From positions 1-64,000 of the forward strand of contig MESQ01000067.1 in NCBI GenBank assembly GCA_001771065.1: 64,000 nt of DNA. The letters are read 5' to 3'. Source of the DNA: Burkholderiales bacterium RIFOXYD12_FULL_59_19. GTDB taxonomy: Bacteria; Pseudomonadota; Gammaproteobacteria; Burkholderiales; Burkholderiaceae_C. Position numbers and translations under genes: made by a program. Below are positions 30,630 through 40,372 of the stretch, in pieces; position 1 is the first letter of the stretch; each line of letters starts with the position of its first letter. A model generated the notes under the pieces. The model was given only the letters and a program-made list of their open reading frames with translations. It was not told the origin of the DNA and made no database searches.

Positions 30630-31850
30630 CTAAATGTACTGGTACGGGTCAATGCGCCACTGCTCGGCAGATTCGTGGCTAACAATTTTGTCGCCGCCGC
30701 CATGGCCCAGTGGTTTGGACAAGTCGACATCTTGCGGCGTCAGGTGACAGTGTTTAAGGGCATCAAACACAACGAGCACCAGCGGCCGCGTCAAGTCCCG
30801 GCCTTGCTGGTCAATCACCACGGCAATCTTGCGGCTTTCCAGCATCACCAAGGTGCCCACCGGATAAATGCCAATGGTGCGCACAAAGGTCTGGATCAGC
30901 ACCGGGTCAAAGTGGAACTTGCTCCATTCAAACATTTTTCTCAGCGCCACGGTGGGGTCCATGCCCTTGCGATAACAGCGGTCAGAGGTGATGGCGTCGT
31001 ACACATCCACAATGGACGCCATTTGTCCGTAAATGGACATGTCTGCCCCCTTGAGCTTGAGCGGGTAACCACTGCCGTCGTAACGTTCGTGGTGCTGGGC
31101 AACCACCTCATACGAGGTTTGGCTGATGTTGGGCATCTCGGCCAGAATGTTCTGGCCATACACCACATGCCTCTGGATGGTGCTGAATTCATCAGGCGTC
31201 AAGGCGCCGGTCTTGTTCAAGATACGATCTGGCACCCTGGTTTTGCCGATGTCATGCAACATGCCACCGGTACCAAGCAACTGCATGTCTTCGTTTTTGA
31301 GATTAAAGGTCCGTGAAAAACTCATCAACAACACACCCACACTGACCGAGTGCAAAAAGGTGTAGTTGTCCTTTTCCTTGATGCGGCACAGACTCAGCAG
31401 CGCGTCCTTATTACGCAGCACCGACTCCGACATCTCGCTCACCACATGGTCAACTTTTTCCTGCTCGATCTGGCGGCCCAGACGCGCCCCATGCATCACT
31501 TCACCAATGATGCGGTTGGCCTCGGACAGCACCACCCGGGCGCGACCCATCTCATCGTGCAGCGAGGTGGGTTCTACCGGTTGCCGGGTTTCGAACAGTG
31601 CCGTCATTTGGCGCGTGAGAACAACAGCCACTTCACGCTGTGTGGGCGCGTCGGGCACATCCAAACCTTTGTCGGTATCAATGTACAGCTCGTGAATGCC
31701 GTACTCGACCATGCGCTCAATGTCCTTGTCGACGCGCACCTTGAATGAGCCGGTCAAAAAAGGGTGCTCCATCCAGCCGCAGTCCATGTCATGCACAAAC
31801 ATGCCGGGCTGGAGTTGATGGATGCTGATTTTTTTAATCATCTGGTTCAT
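30630..31850 (-). CDS. HD-GYP domain phosphodiesterase (N-terminal DUF3391-like)
   Basis: HDIGKTRVPDRILNK, HHERYDGSGYPLKLKG, YGQMASIVDVYDAITSDRCYRKG; N-terminal LQPGMFVHDMDCGWMEHPF. Confidence 0.94.
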   Translation of the reverse strand: MNQMIKKISIHQLQPGMFVHDMDCGWMEHPFLTGSFKVRVDKDIERMVEYGIHELYIDTDKGLDVPDAPTQREVAVVLTRQMTALFETRQPVEPTSLHDEMGRARVVLSEANRIIGEVMHGARLGRQIEQEKVDHVVSEMSESVLRNKDALLSLCRIKEKDNYTFLHSVSVGVLLMSFSRTFNLKNEDMQLLGTGGMLHDIGKTRVPDRILNKTGALTPDEFSTIQRHVVYGQNILAEMPNISQTSYEVVAQHHERYDGSGYPLKLKGADMSIYGQMASIVDVYDAITSDRCYRKGMDPTVALRKMFEWSKFHFDPVLIQTFVRTIGIYPVGTLVMLESRKIAVVIDQQGRDLTRPLVLVVFDALKHCHLTPQDVDLSKPLGHGGGDKIVSHESAEQWRIDPYQYI

Positions 31851-31868
31851 GGACTTTTTTGAATCAGC

Positions 31869-33935
31869 CTACCAGCGGGCCCTGCCAGACGCTGCCTGAC
31901 GCACCTTGACCACATCAATGATGAGCGCCACATTGCCGTCGCCCAAAATGGTGGCAGCAGAAATGCCGGGCACCTTGCGGTAATTGGTTTCAAGGTTCTT
32001 CACCACCACCTGATGCTGGCCAACCAGCTGGTCGACCAGCAAGGCAAAGCGGGTGCCCTCAGTCTGTAAAATCACCAAAATGCCCTGCGTTGGGTCCTGC
32101 ACCGCATCAGCGATATCAAAAAACTTGTGTAACTCAACCATGGACAGGTACTCCCCGCGCACATGGATCACCTGCTCGCCGCCCGAGATGGAATGAAGAT
32201 CCTGGGCCAGCGGCTGCAATGACTCAATCACGTAACTCAAAGGCAAGATAAAAATCTCGGCACCCACCTTGATCGACATGCCATTGAGAATGGCCAGCGT
32301 CAGCGGCAACACGATTTTGATACTGGTGCCCTGGCCGCGCACCGAGGCTATTTCTACGTGGCCACCCATTTCCTGAATATTGCGCCGCACCACATCCATA
32401 CCCACGCCCCGACCCGAGACATCCGAAACCACCTCTGCGGTGGAAAAACCCGGGGCAAAGATAAACTGCCAAAGTTCATCGTCGCCAATCGACGCATCCA
32501 CATCGAAGCCTTGCTGGATCGCCTTGGCCAGGATTTTGTCCCGATCCAGACCGGCGCCATCGTCCCTGACCTCAATCACGATGCTGCCACCCTGGTGCTG
32601 CGCCGACAACGTCAGACGTCCCATTGGGTCCTTTTTGGCCAGGGCGCGCTGCTCCGGGCTCTCCAGACCGTGGTCAAGGCTGTTGCGCACCAGATGGGTA
32701 ACCGGGTCAATGACACGCTCAATCAGACTCTTGTCTAGCTCGGTCTCCTTGCCAATCATCACCAACTGCACCTGCTTGCCGAGCTTGGCCGACAAATCGT
32801 GGATCAGGCGCGGAAAACGACTGAACACGTAGTCCATGGGCATCATTCGGATCGACATCACCGACTGCTGCAAGTCCAGGGCGTTGCGCTCCAAATGTCC
32901 CATACAGCTCAACAAACGCTCATACAACGCCGGGTCCAGCGTTGACGCAATTTGCGTCAACATCGACTGGGTAATGACCAGTTCGCCCACCAGATTGATG
33001 ATCTGGTCGACCTTGTCCACATCGACCCGGATCGATCCTGCATCCTTGTTGGCGGCAACGGCTGGCGCCGCTGCGGCTGGCGCTGCCACGGGTTTGGCCG
33101 CCCTGACCGCCTGTGCCGGTGCCGGTGCAGGCACAGGCGCTTCAGGCTGCTGCGGCTCGACCGGGTTTGGCAGCACAACTGGACTCGCCAGTGCGTGCTC
33201 AGCCACCGGGCTCGGGTCTAACGTGGCCAGACTGACCTCGATCTGATCGACGTCAACAATAAAACAGCAGACGGCAATCACATCATCGGCATCACAGCTG
33301 GTTTCCAGGCTCAGGGTCAGGCCGTCGTCGGTTTCAAGCTGCGACACCACGGTGCCAAGATTCGTCAATTCTTCACTCAGTAATTTGCGGTCAGCGGCGC
33401 CCACCTTGAAAAAGGAAACCTTCAGGACCGGCGGCGCCAGCATGTTGCCAGCGGGTGTTGCCACGGACTCGGACACCACCACCGGCGGCTCGGGCTCGAT
33501 CACAGGTGCAGGCACTGGTACCGGCACGGCAGACGCCGCCCCCTTAGCGCTTGACTCCAAGGCCAGTTGGCGCAGAATCTCGCAGATTTTTCCAACCATC
33601 TCCGGCTCGGGCTCAGCGTCAGCCCGGTAAGCGCTCAATTCTTTTTGCAACACGTCTTTGGTCTCCAGAAAGGCCCCCACCATGTCCGAGGTAATGTGCA
33701 AGCTGCCGTGGCGCGCCTGATCAAGCAAATTTTCAAGCAAGTGGGTGGTCTCGGTCAGCGCCTGAAAGCCAAAGGTTGCCGCCCCGCCCTTGATCGAATG
33801 GGCCGACCGGAAAATGGCATTGAGTTGCTCCATGTCAGGCGCCTGCAGATCAAGCTCCAGCAGGAGCCGCTCCATCTCGGCAAGCAACTCATCAGCTTCC
33901 TCGAAAAATGTTTGGTAAAACTGTTTGATGTCCAT
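31869..33935 (-). CDS. cheA: Chemotaxis histidine kinase CheA
   Basis: Hpt FRSAHSIKGGAATFGF; dimerization/HATPase HLVRNSLDHGLESPEQR, EVRDDGAGLDRDKI, SGRGVGMDVVRRNIQEMGG; CheW-like C-terminus. Confidence 0.97.
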   Translation of the reverse strand: MDIKQFYQTFFEEADELLAEMERLLLELDLQAPDMEQLNAIFRSAHSIKGGAATFGFQALTETTHLLENLLDQARHGSLHITSDMVGAFLETKDVLQKELSAYRADAEPEPEMVGKICEILRQLALESSAKGAASAVPVPVPAPVIEPEPPVVVSESVATPAGNMLAPPVLKVSFFKVGAADRKLLSEELTNLGTVVSQLETDDGLTLSLETSCDADDVIAVCCFIVDVDQIEVSLATLDPSPVAEHALASPVVLPNPVEPQQPEAPVPAPAPAQAVRAAKPVAAPAAAAPAVAANKDAGSIRVDVDKVDQIINLVGELVITQSMLTQIASTLDPALYERLLSCMGHLERNALDLQQSVMSIRMMPMDYVFSRFPRLIHDLSAKLGKQVQLVMIGKETELDKSLIERVIDPVTHLVRNSLDHGLESPEQRALAKKDPMGRLTLSAQHQGGSIVIEVRDDGAGLDRDKILAKAIQQGFDVDASIGDDELWQFIFAPGFSTAEVVSDVSGRGVGMDVVRRNIQEMGGHVEIASVRGQGTSIKIVLPLTLAILNGMSIKVGAEIFILPLSYVIESLQPLAQDLHSISGGEQVIHVRGEYLSMVELHKFFDIADAVQDPTQGILVILQTEGTRFALLVDQLVGQHQVVVKNLETNYRKVPGISAATILGDGNVALIIDVVKVRQAASGRARW

Positions 33936-33956
33936 AACCAGCCTGTCTGTCGTTCT

Positions 33957-34895
33957 TCAGTCAAGTTTATTCACTGTCGTCTCCAGCGACAAAGCTGTCA
34001 CCGGCTGACTGGCAGTGGCGGCCGGCGCATCAGACATTGACAGACCAACCACGGCCGCACTGCTGACGTTCACAGGCAGCGCCGCATTGGCAGCCTCAAT
34101 GTCGGCCTGCGCCCGGTGATTGAGCACCACAATGCTGATGCGCCGGTTGATGGCTGCCAACGGGTCGTCCCGGTCCAGGTGCATGCTCGCAGCCACCCCC
34201 ATCACGCGTAACACCTTGTCGTCACGCATACCGCCAGCAACCAGCTCGCGCCGCGACGCATTGGCCCGGTCGGCCGACAGTTCCCAGTTGCTGTAGGCTT
34301 TGTCGCCCTTGGGGTAAAGCGTGGCGTCGGTGTGCCCGGACAAGGTAATCTTGTTGGATTGTTCGTTGAGCACCGGTCCGATCTCTTGCAGGATGATGCG
34401 CATGTGGGCCAACACCACCGCACTGGAGCGGTCAAACATGGAGCGGTTGTTGCTGTCAACAATCTGAATGCGCAGTCCTTCCGGCGTGATGTCAAGCAGC
34501 AACTGGTGGCGGAACTGGCGCAGCACCGGGTTGGATTCAATCATGTCGTTCAGGCGCTGTTTCAGCTCGTTCAGGCGACTCATATCTTCTTTGTCGCCAT
34601 CTGATTTTTTCTCTTCACCGGTCAACTGGATCGGGTCACTGCCACCACCCGGAATCACGCTGGCAGACATACTGCTTTTCGGGCCGCCATTGATGGCCAC
34701 CTTGAGCGGCATTTTGAAATGTTCGGCAATACCGGCCAGCTGCTGCGACGACGAGTTACCCAACAGCCACATCACCAGAAAGAAGGCAAACATGGCCGTC
34801 ATGAAGTCGGCAAAGGCAATCTTCCAGGCGCCGCCGTGGTGTCCAGCCGCCTGAATCGGGCGTTTGATGATGATGCGGCGTGCAACTTCGCTCAT
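33957..34895 (-). CDS. motB: Flagellar motor protein MotB
   Basis: HHGGAWKIAFADFMTAMFAFFLVMWLLG; OmpA-like LSGHTDATLYPKGDKAYSNWELSADRANASRREL. Confidence 0.97.
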   Translation of the reverse strand: MSEVARRIIIKRPIQAAGHHGGAWKIAFADFMTAMFAFFLVMWLLGNSSSQQLAGIAEHFKMPLKVAINGGPKSSMSASVIPGGGSDPIQLTGEEKKSDGDKEDMSRLNELKQRLNDMIESNPVLRQFRHQLLLDITPEGLRIQIVDSNNRSMFDRSSAVVLAHMRIILQEIGPVLNEQSNKITLSGHTDATLYPKGDKAYSNWELSADRANASRRELVAGGMRDDKVLRVMGVAASMHLDRDDPLAAINRRISIVVLNHRAQADIEAANAALPVNVSSAAVVGLSMSDAPAATASQPVTALSLETTVNKLD

Positions 34896-34916
34896 GGTGT
34901 GTCCTGCCGGGTCGTG

Positions 34917-35780
34917 TTATCGGTTTTTGACCTCACGCACGTGCCCCTCAAGTTCAGTAAACGAAGGGCGCTCGGTCGAACACAAGGTTTTTCGGCCAAA
35001 CTCCACCGCCAACTGGGGCGCATAACCATTCAGGCTGGCCAGCAACGTGACCCTGATGCACTGGTAGACCTTGAGCGATTCAGCCACATGGTGTTCGATC
35101 AGGGTGGACAGCGGCGTCACAAAACCATAAGACAACAAAATACCCAGAAAAGTGCCAACCATCGCATGCGCAATCAACTGTCCCATCTCTGCTGGCGGCA
35201 AGTCGGCTGATGCCAGCGCATGCACCACCCCCAGCACGGCCGACACAATACCCAGGGCGGGCAACGCGTCGCCCATGCGTGCAAGACTGTGCGCAGGGAC
35301 TTCGGCTTCATGTTTGTAGGTCTCGATTTCATGCTCCATCAACTCGCCAATCTCAAACGGGTCGGTGTTGCCGCTGACCACCAGGCGCAAGTAATCAGTT
35401 AAAAATTCGGTCACCCTGAGGTCTTTCAAAATCCTGGGGTAGGGGGCAAAAATCGCGCTGTTCTGGGGGTCATCAATGTCCGACTCCAGCGCCATCATGC
35501 CGTCCTTGCGGCCCTTGGCAAGAATCACATACAGCAAGGCCAGCAGTTCCATGTAGAGCGCTTTGTCGAGTTTTTTTGCATTGCGCAACAATTTGGGCAA
35601 CTCTTTCATGGTGGCCCGCAGCGTCTTGAGGTCATTGCCGGCCACAAAAGCGCCCACCGCTGCACCGCCAATAATGAGCAGTTCAAGCGGCTGGTAAAGC
35701 ACCCCCAGATGCCCGCCCATGGCCATATAGCCACCAAAGACGGAAGAAACGACGATCAGATAACCAACAATGACCAGCAC
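34917..35780 (-). CDS. motA: Flagellar motor stator protein MotA
   Basis: LEPLELLIIGGAAVGAFVAGND-type N-term, DALPALGIVSAVLGVVHALAS, VGTFLGILLSYGFVTPLS. Confidence 0.97.
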   Translation of the reverse strand: MLVIVGYLIVVSSVFGGYMAMGGHLGVLYQPLELLIIGGAAVGAFVAGNDLKTLRATMKELPKLLRNAKKLDKALYMELLALLYVILAKGRKDGMMALESDIDDPQNSAIFAPYPRILKDLRVTEFLTDYLRLVVSGNTDPFEIGELMEHEIETYKHEAEVPAHSLARMGDALPALGIVSAVLGVVHALASADLPPAEMGQLIAHAMVGTFLGILLSYGFVTPLSTLIEHHVAESLKVYQCIRVTLLASLNGYAPQLAVEFGRKTLCSTERPSFTELEGHVREVKNR

Positions 35781-35789
35781 GTTGTTCTT

Positions 35790-36416
35790 TCAGGTTCTCA
35801 CGCCGTTCATCACCGCTGCCAGCCATTGTGATGAAGAAGGCATTGGCTCTTCTTGTCTGTGGCCCGGTGACGCCTCGCCGGGTTCGTTTTTAGGCTTGAC
35901 ACTCTTGCCTACCTTGCCAGCGCGCGACGGCGGTCGACACAAAACACACACATAGTTCTTTTGCGCATCATGGGCATGGGCCACAAACTGGCCGGTACAG
36001 CGGGTGCAACTGCTCAACTGGAGCATGTCGCTGTCAAAAAATCGCACCAGTGTCCAGGCCCGCGTGAAATCGAGCACGGGCTCTGCGCCCTGGAGCTTGA
36101 CCTGCTCCAGATAAAGGCGGTAGCTCTTGATCACAGCCTCAATGCGGGTGCAGCCACCCTGGGTCATCATGAACCGGTAAATGTTGTAAAACATCGACGA
36201 ATGGATGTTGCACAACCAGGTCATGAACCAGTCGGTGGAAAACGGCAACAGGCCTTTGGGTGGGGAAACCCCCTTGAGTTCCTTGTAGAGCTTGATCAGG
36301 CGGTCCCGGCTCAGGCTGGTCTCCGCTTCCAGAAACTGCAGGCGGGCGCCAAGGTGAATCAGGTCGATGGCCAGCGCGATGTCTTGCGCTTCCCGGATGA
36401 CACTTTTGCCGGACAT
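35790..36416 (-). CDS. flhC: Flagellar transcriptional activator FlhC
   Basis: [51 protein letters not shown]; Zn-binding cysteines [10 protein letters not shown]...CVLCRPP. Confidence 0.97.
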   Translation of the reverse strand: MSGKSVIREAQDIALAIDLIHLGARLQFLEAETSLSRDRLIKLYKELKGVSPPKGLLPFSTDWFMTWLCNIHSSMFYNIYRFMMTQGGCTRIEAVIKSYRLYLEQVKLQGAEPVLDFTRAWTLVRFFDSDMLQLSSCTRCTGQFVAHAHDAQKNYVCVLCRPPSRAGKVGKSVKPKNEPGEASPGHRQEEPMPSSSQWLAAVMNGVRT

Positions 36417-36473
36417 GCTGAGCTCAAGGGCAAGAAATTTGAAGAACTGGGACGCCCAACACGAGGTGGAGCA

Positions 36474-36791
36474 TCAGTTTGCCGCGGCAACAGCTTGACC
36501 AGACAAAATAATAGCGGTATGTGCCTGCCGCAAGGACAGGTTGTTATGGTCATGTGACAAGGTCGACAAAATGGGGTGATCGTCAAACCGGAAACGGCAC
36601 AAGAGCAGACTTGAAGAGGCCAGCTTGACGATTTGTGCGAGTGACAAATTGCCCAGCAAATCCGCCAATTCCCGGCTCATGCCCAAGCGGAACATGGCAG
36701 AGGCAGCGTCCTCTTTCACCAGCCGCTGCGCCAACAAAAGGTAAGCCAAATTCAAATCACCGATCTCGTGAAAATTATCAGAATCAATCAC
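36474..36791 (-). CDS. flhD: Flagellar transcriptional activator FlhD
   Basis: EIGDLNLAYLLLAQRLVKEDAASAMFRLGMSRELADLLGNLSLAQIVKLASSSLLLCRFRF. Confidence 0.97.
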   Translation of the reverse strand: MIDSDNFHEIGDLNLAYLLLAQRLVKEDAASAMFRLGMSRELADLLGNLSLAQIVKLASSSLLLCRFRFDDHPILSTLSHDHNNLSLRQAHTAIILSGQAVAAAN

Positions 36792-36911
36792 TTTATGCTC
36801 CTAAGTTGACAAGCTGCGTGTTGCGGCAGCTCACAGAACGCTTTCCTGTGTCGCCGTTGAAAAGCGCTAATTCGTAACGAAGTGTATCAAATCGAATTGA
36901 TCTTTAATATC

Positions 36912-36956
36912 GATTTAATCGATTTGTGCGATTTAATTGATTAAGTTGATTTAACG
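36912..36956. repeat. Degenerate 9-bp tandem array (5 units) upstream of flhD
   Basis: GATTTAATC GATTTGTGC GATTTAATT GATTAAGTT GATTTAACG; GATT starts at 36912, 36921, 36930, 36939, 36948. Confidence 0.85.
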
Positions 36957-36966
36957 CAACAAATCG

Positions 36967-39747
36967 TCAAAATCTTAATTTTTCCTGCCCATCCAGAGTT
37001 TTTGATGTTAAAAGGCAAGCTGCCAGTGCTGCCTGGAGTTCATCGGGATTGATCGGTTTCATGAAGTAGCGCAGGATCTCATGGCGCAGCACCTCGCTCT
37101 GGTCCAGCGGATCGGTATAGCCACTGCAAAGAAAAATGGGCAGCTCGGGCTGCACCCGATGCAACTGCTGCGCCAGCGCCAGCCCCGTCAGGCCCGGCAT
37201 GGTCCGGTCAGAAATCACCAGGTCAACGTCATTTTGTTTGGCGTCAAATGCCAGTAACAAGTCCCAGGGGTGATTGAACAACCTGACCCGGTAGCCCCAC
37301 TCCTGCAGCAACTCGCCCAGGTAACGGGCCACGGAGGGCTCGTCGTCAACCACCCAAATACGTTGCCCCGTGCGCATCGGCTCCGCAAATTTCGACACCT
37401 GAGGAACGGTCTTGGACACGGGTGACGCAGCCAATGGAAACAACAGCTGAAACCAGCTCCCGTCGGGCCCGGACTTGACCAGAACATACCCATTGGAGCG
37501 GCGCATGATGCCCTGCACCATGGACAAACCCAGCCCGGTGCCCTTGCCGACCTCCTTGGTGGTAAAGAACGGATCAAACAAGCGCGGCATGTGCTCAGCG
37601 GCAATGCCTTTGCCGGTGTCAGACACCTCCAGTGCGGCAAAGGTACCCGACACCACCGAATGACTGGCGCTGCAAATCTGGCCCTTGACCTCAACCTGAC
37701 GCAACAACAGATCAATCGTGCCCTGTTCGCCAATCGCATCACGCGCGTTGATGATCAGGTTGACCAGTACCTGACTCAGCTCACTCGGGTCGATGCGGAT
37801 GGCAACATCGTCTTCGATCCAGGTCTTGATTTGAATACTCGACGGAATCGACACCCGCATCATCTTGACCACTTCATGCACCACCGCCGAGGGCAGGATC
37901 ACCTCGGCACCCAAGCTTGGCCGGGTTCCGGCAAACGTCAGCATCTTGGCAATCAGGTCACGGGCACGTTCACTGGCGCCAATCACCTCCCCCAGGTAAT
38001 CGGCCAATTTGCTTTGCCGGTCAGGCACAAAACGCTCCAGCGCCAGACGCGAATAACCCAGAATGGTGGCCAGGTTGTTGTTGAAGTCGTGCGCAATACC
38101 GCCCGTCAATTGCCCCAACTGTTCTACCTTCTGGGACTGCTGAAGTTGTCGCTCGAGTACCTTTCTGGCTGCTGCTGCCTGCACCATCTCGGTTCTGTCA
38201 CGCACGAAGGTAAAAAACAGCGCGTGCTCAGGGTCGTAAATCACTGACAAATCGACGGTAAATTCCTGCCCATTTTTGTGCCGAAGCTGGGTTTCAAACT
38301 GGTGCTTGCCAACACTGCGAATTTTTGCCATGTGTTGCGCCAAACCGGTGCTGGACTTTGGCGACTCCAACTCACTGATGTGCATGGTCAGCAGTTCGTC
38401 AACGCTGTAACCTGACATCCGGGCATAGGCCTCATTCACCTCCTGAAACTGGCCCACCGCATCCGCCACCCAAAACCCGTCGATCGACATGTCGAGCACA
38501 CGTTTGTAGCGCAACTGCGCCAACTCCCGCTGGGTCACGTTTTCGGCCACGGCAATGTAGCCGTGGGGCGCCGAATTTTCGTCGTGCACCAGCGTCACGG
38601 TTTGATCCAGCACCACCTCATTGCCCTGCTGGTCGCGCAGGTAAATCAGGCCTTCCCAGACCCCCGTGCTGGTCAAGGTGTCTTGCATCCGCTGCGCGAC
38701 CAGCGGGTCGGGCGTGATGGGGGCCGCAAACAGCGACAAGCCAGTAGCAGTCGTCTTGGGCAACGCACCCAGCAGCGCCAAACTGGCCCGGTTGCGCCAA
38801 AGCACCTTGCCCTGCAGGTCAGACACAATGACCGGTGTGCCGGTGGCGTTCAAGGCCAGCCCCTGGTTGCGCAGGGTCTGGTCACTGATGCGGCGCAATT
38901 GCATTTGCGCCGTCAACTTCTCATAGGGCCGGTTCACACACACCGCAAACATGGCCTGGTAAAAAATGCCGTAACTCAGCAGCCTATAGGCATGGCCCAG
39001 CAGGTTGTGCACATCGGTGGCGCGTACCGACTGGCTCACCAGCGCCTGACTCAAACCGGCCAGGGCAATGGCACTGAACAGCAGTGACCAAACGTCATCC
39101 CCCTTGTCCTCGGCAAGCCAGTAGGCGCGCCAGGCGGCTATGGCAAAAAGCGCCGTGATCAGGCCATTGATTTGCACCCCAAGTGGCATTGGCCAAGCAT
39201 ATTTTGGGTTCAGAATCGGCAGTGAATCAGCATAAAAAACCGTTGAAAATAGCAGCAGATTAACCACCACAAAAGCGGCAAAAATAGCAACACGCAGCCT
39301 GACCGAGGCCGGCGCCAGCACTGGAAAAAAGCCAACCACAAGCAAGCTTGTGGCCACCACCAGGCCCTCGAGCAGCCGCATCAAATTGCTTTTTTCTGCT
39401 GCCAGCGCGCCCACCGCGCCAAACGGCCCCTGAAACAGGATCGCATCGCCAAAGTCAAGCCATCCAGACGCTAAAAGCGCAATGGCGATCAACAGGTAAG
39501 AGGTAGAAACCTCTTTGGCGGGCGTATGCCATACAGTTGCAAAAACCAACACCACCAGCACCACCAAAGGGAACTCAAGCGCAACCTGAAGCCTTGTATT
39601 GACCTGCGACGCAGCATCCAGGTCGGGTAATGGCACCAGCATCACCAACAAGGCCAGCACCACCAGCACACTCACCAAGCCAATTTGTCGGCGTAACAAA
39701 AGCACATCACCAACGACTTTTTTTCGGTCAGATATATTGCGATTCAT
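36967..39747 (-). CDS. Hybrid sensor histidine kinase: MASE3-like membrane domain, PAS domains, HisKA/HATPase, C-terminal REC
   Basis: N-terminal TM region ending DVHNLLGHAYRLLSYGIFYQAMFAVCVNRPYEKL; GGIAHDFNNNLATILGYSRLALE (H-box), GKGTGLGLSMVQGIMRRSNG (G-box), REC with LVISDRTMPGLTGLALAQQL. Confidence 0.9.
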   Translation of the reverse strand: MNRNISDRKKVVGDVLLLRRQIGLVSVLVVLALLVMLVPLPDLDAASQVNTRLQVALEFPLVVLVVLVFATVWHTPAKEVSTSYLLIAIALLASGWLDFGDAILFQGPFGAVGALAAEKSNLMRLLEGLVVATSLLVVGFFPVLAPASVRLRVAIFAAFVVVNLLLFSTVFYADSLPILNPKYAWPMPLGVQINGLITALFAIAAWRAYWLAEDKGDDVWSLLFSAIALAGLSQALVSQSVRATDVHNLLGHAYRLLSYGIFYQAMFAVCVNRPYEKLTAQMQLRRISDQTLRNQGLALNATGTPVIVSDLQGKVLWRNRASLALLGALPKTTATGLSLFAAPITPDPLVAQRMQDTLTSTGVWEGLIYLRDQQGNEVVLDQTVTLVHDENSAPHGYIAVAENVTQRELAQLRYKRVLDMSIDGFWVADAVGQFQEVNEAYARMSGYSVDELLTMHISELESPKSSTGLAQHMAKIRSVGKHQFETQLRHKNGQEFTVDLSVIYDPEHALFFTFVRDRTEMVQAAAARKVLERQLQQSQKVEQLGQLTGGIAHDFNNNLATILGYSRLALERFVPDRQSKLADYLGEVIGASERARDLIAKMLTFAGTRPSLGAEVILPSAVVHEVVKMMRVSIPSSIQIKTWIEDDVAIRIDPSELSQVLVNLIINARDAIGEQGTIDLLLRQVEVKGQICSASHSVVSGTFAALEVSDTGKGIAAEHMPRLFDPFFTTKEVGKGTGLGLSMVQGIMRRSNGYVLVKSGPDGSWFQLLFPLAASPVSKTVPQVSKFAEPMRTGQRIWVVDDEPSVARYLGELLQEWGYRVRLFNHPWDLLLAFDAKQNDVDLVISDRTMPGLTGLALAQQLHRVQPELPIFLCSGYTDPLDQSEVLRHEILRYFMKPINPDELQAALAACLLTSKTLDGQEKLRF

Positions 39748-39792
39748 TCGACGGGTGTGCAGTTGACAGATTTGAGGCGAGTGTGTGGCGTG

Positions 39793-40359
39793 TTAAGCCT
39801 CAAGCATCAGGAGTTTCAGCAAGCGGCTGACGTCAATCGGTTTGGTCAGGCAGCATTCGGCGCCGGCGGCCAGCAGTTCGGCTTCGGTTTCCGGATTCAA
39901 ATAGCCGCTCATGGCAATCACACGCACTTCGGCAAGGCCGGGCAACTGCTTGATCTGGCGGCACACTTCGCTGCCCTTGATACCGGGCATCATGAAGTCC
40001 AGCAGCACCACCGAAGGCGCAAAAGTGTGCACCTTGCGCCCGGCCTCAAAGCCGTCGTGCGCGGTCTCTACCACCACCGCTGCGTCGCCGCCTTCAAGCA
40101 GCTCGCGTAGGAACCCGACCACCCCACGGTCATCGTCCACAATCAGCACACGCAACGGGCCCTTGTTGCCCACCGGATTCCATTGACGCGCAAAACGCTC
40201 CACCTCCTGTGAACGAAACCGTCGGTGCCCACCGGGTGTCACCTCAGCCTGCAACAAACCGCGCTGTGCCCAACCGCGCACCGTCACGGGCGACACCATC
40301 ATCCACTGGGCCACCTCGTTGGGCGTGAGGTAGGCCTGTTTTTTGTAATCTTCGTTCAT
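39793..40359 (-). CDS. Response regulator with N-terminal MerR/excisionase-like HTH and C-terminal REC domain
   Basis: YLTPNEVAQWMMVSPVTVRGWAQRGLLQAEVTPGGHRRFRSQEVERF, then LRVLIVDDDRGVVGFLRELL...VVLLDFMMPGIKGSEV...AMSGYL...CLTKPID. Confidence 0.88.
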   Translation of the reverse strand: MNEDYKKQAYLTPNEVAQWMMVSPVTVRGWAQRGLLQAEVTPGGHRRFRSQEVERFARQWNPVGNKGPLRVLIVDDDRGVVGFLRELLEGGDAAVVVETAHDGFEAGRKVHTFAPSVVLLDFMMPGIKGSEVCRQIKQLPGLAEVRVIAMSGYLNPETEAELLAAGAECCLTKPIDVSRLLKLLMLEA

Positions 40360-40372
40360 ACCGTGGTCTGCT

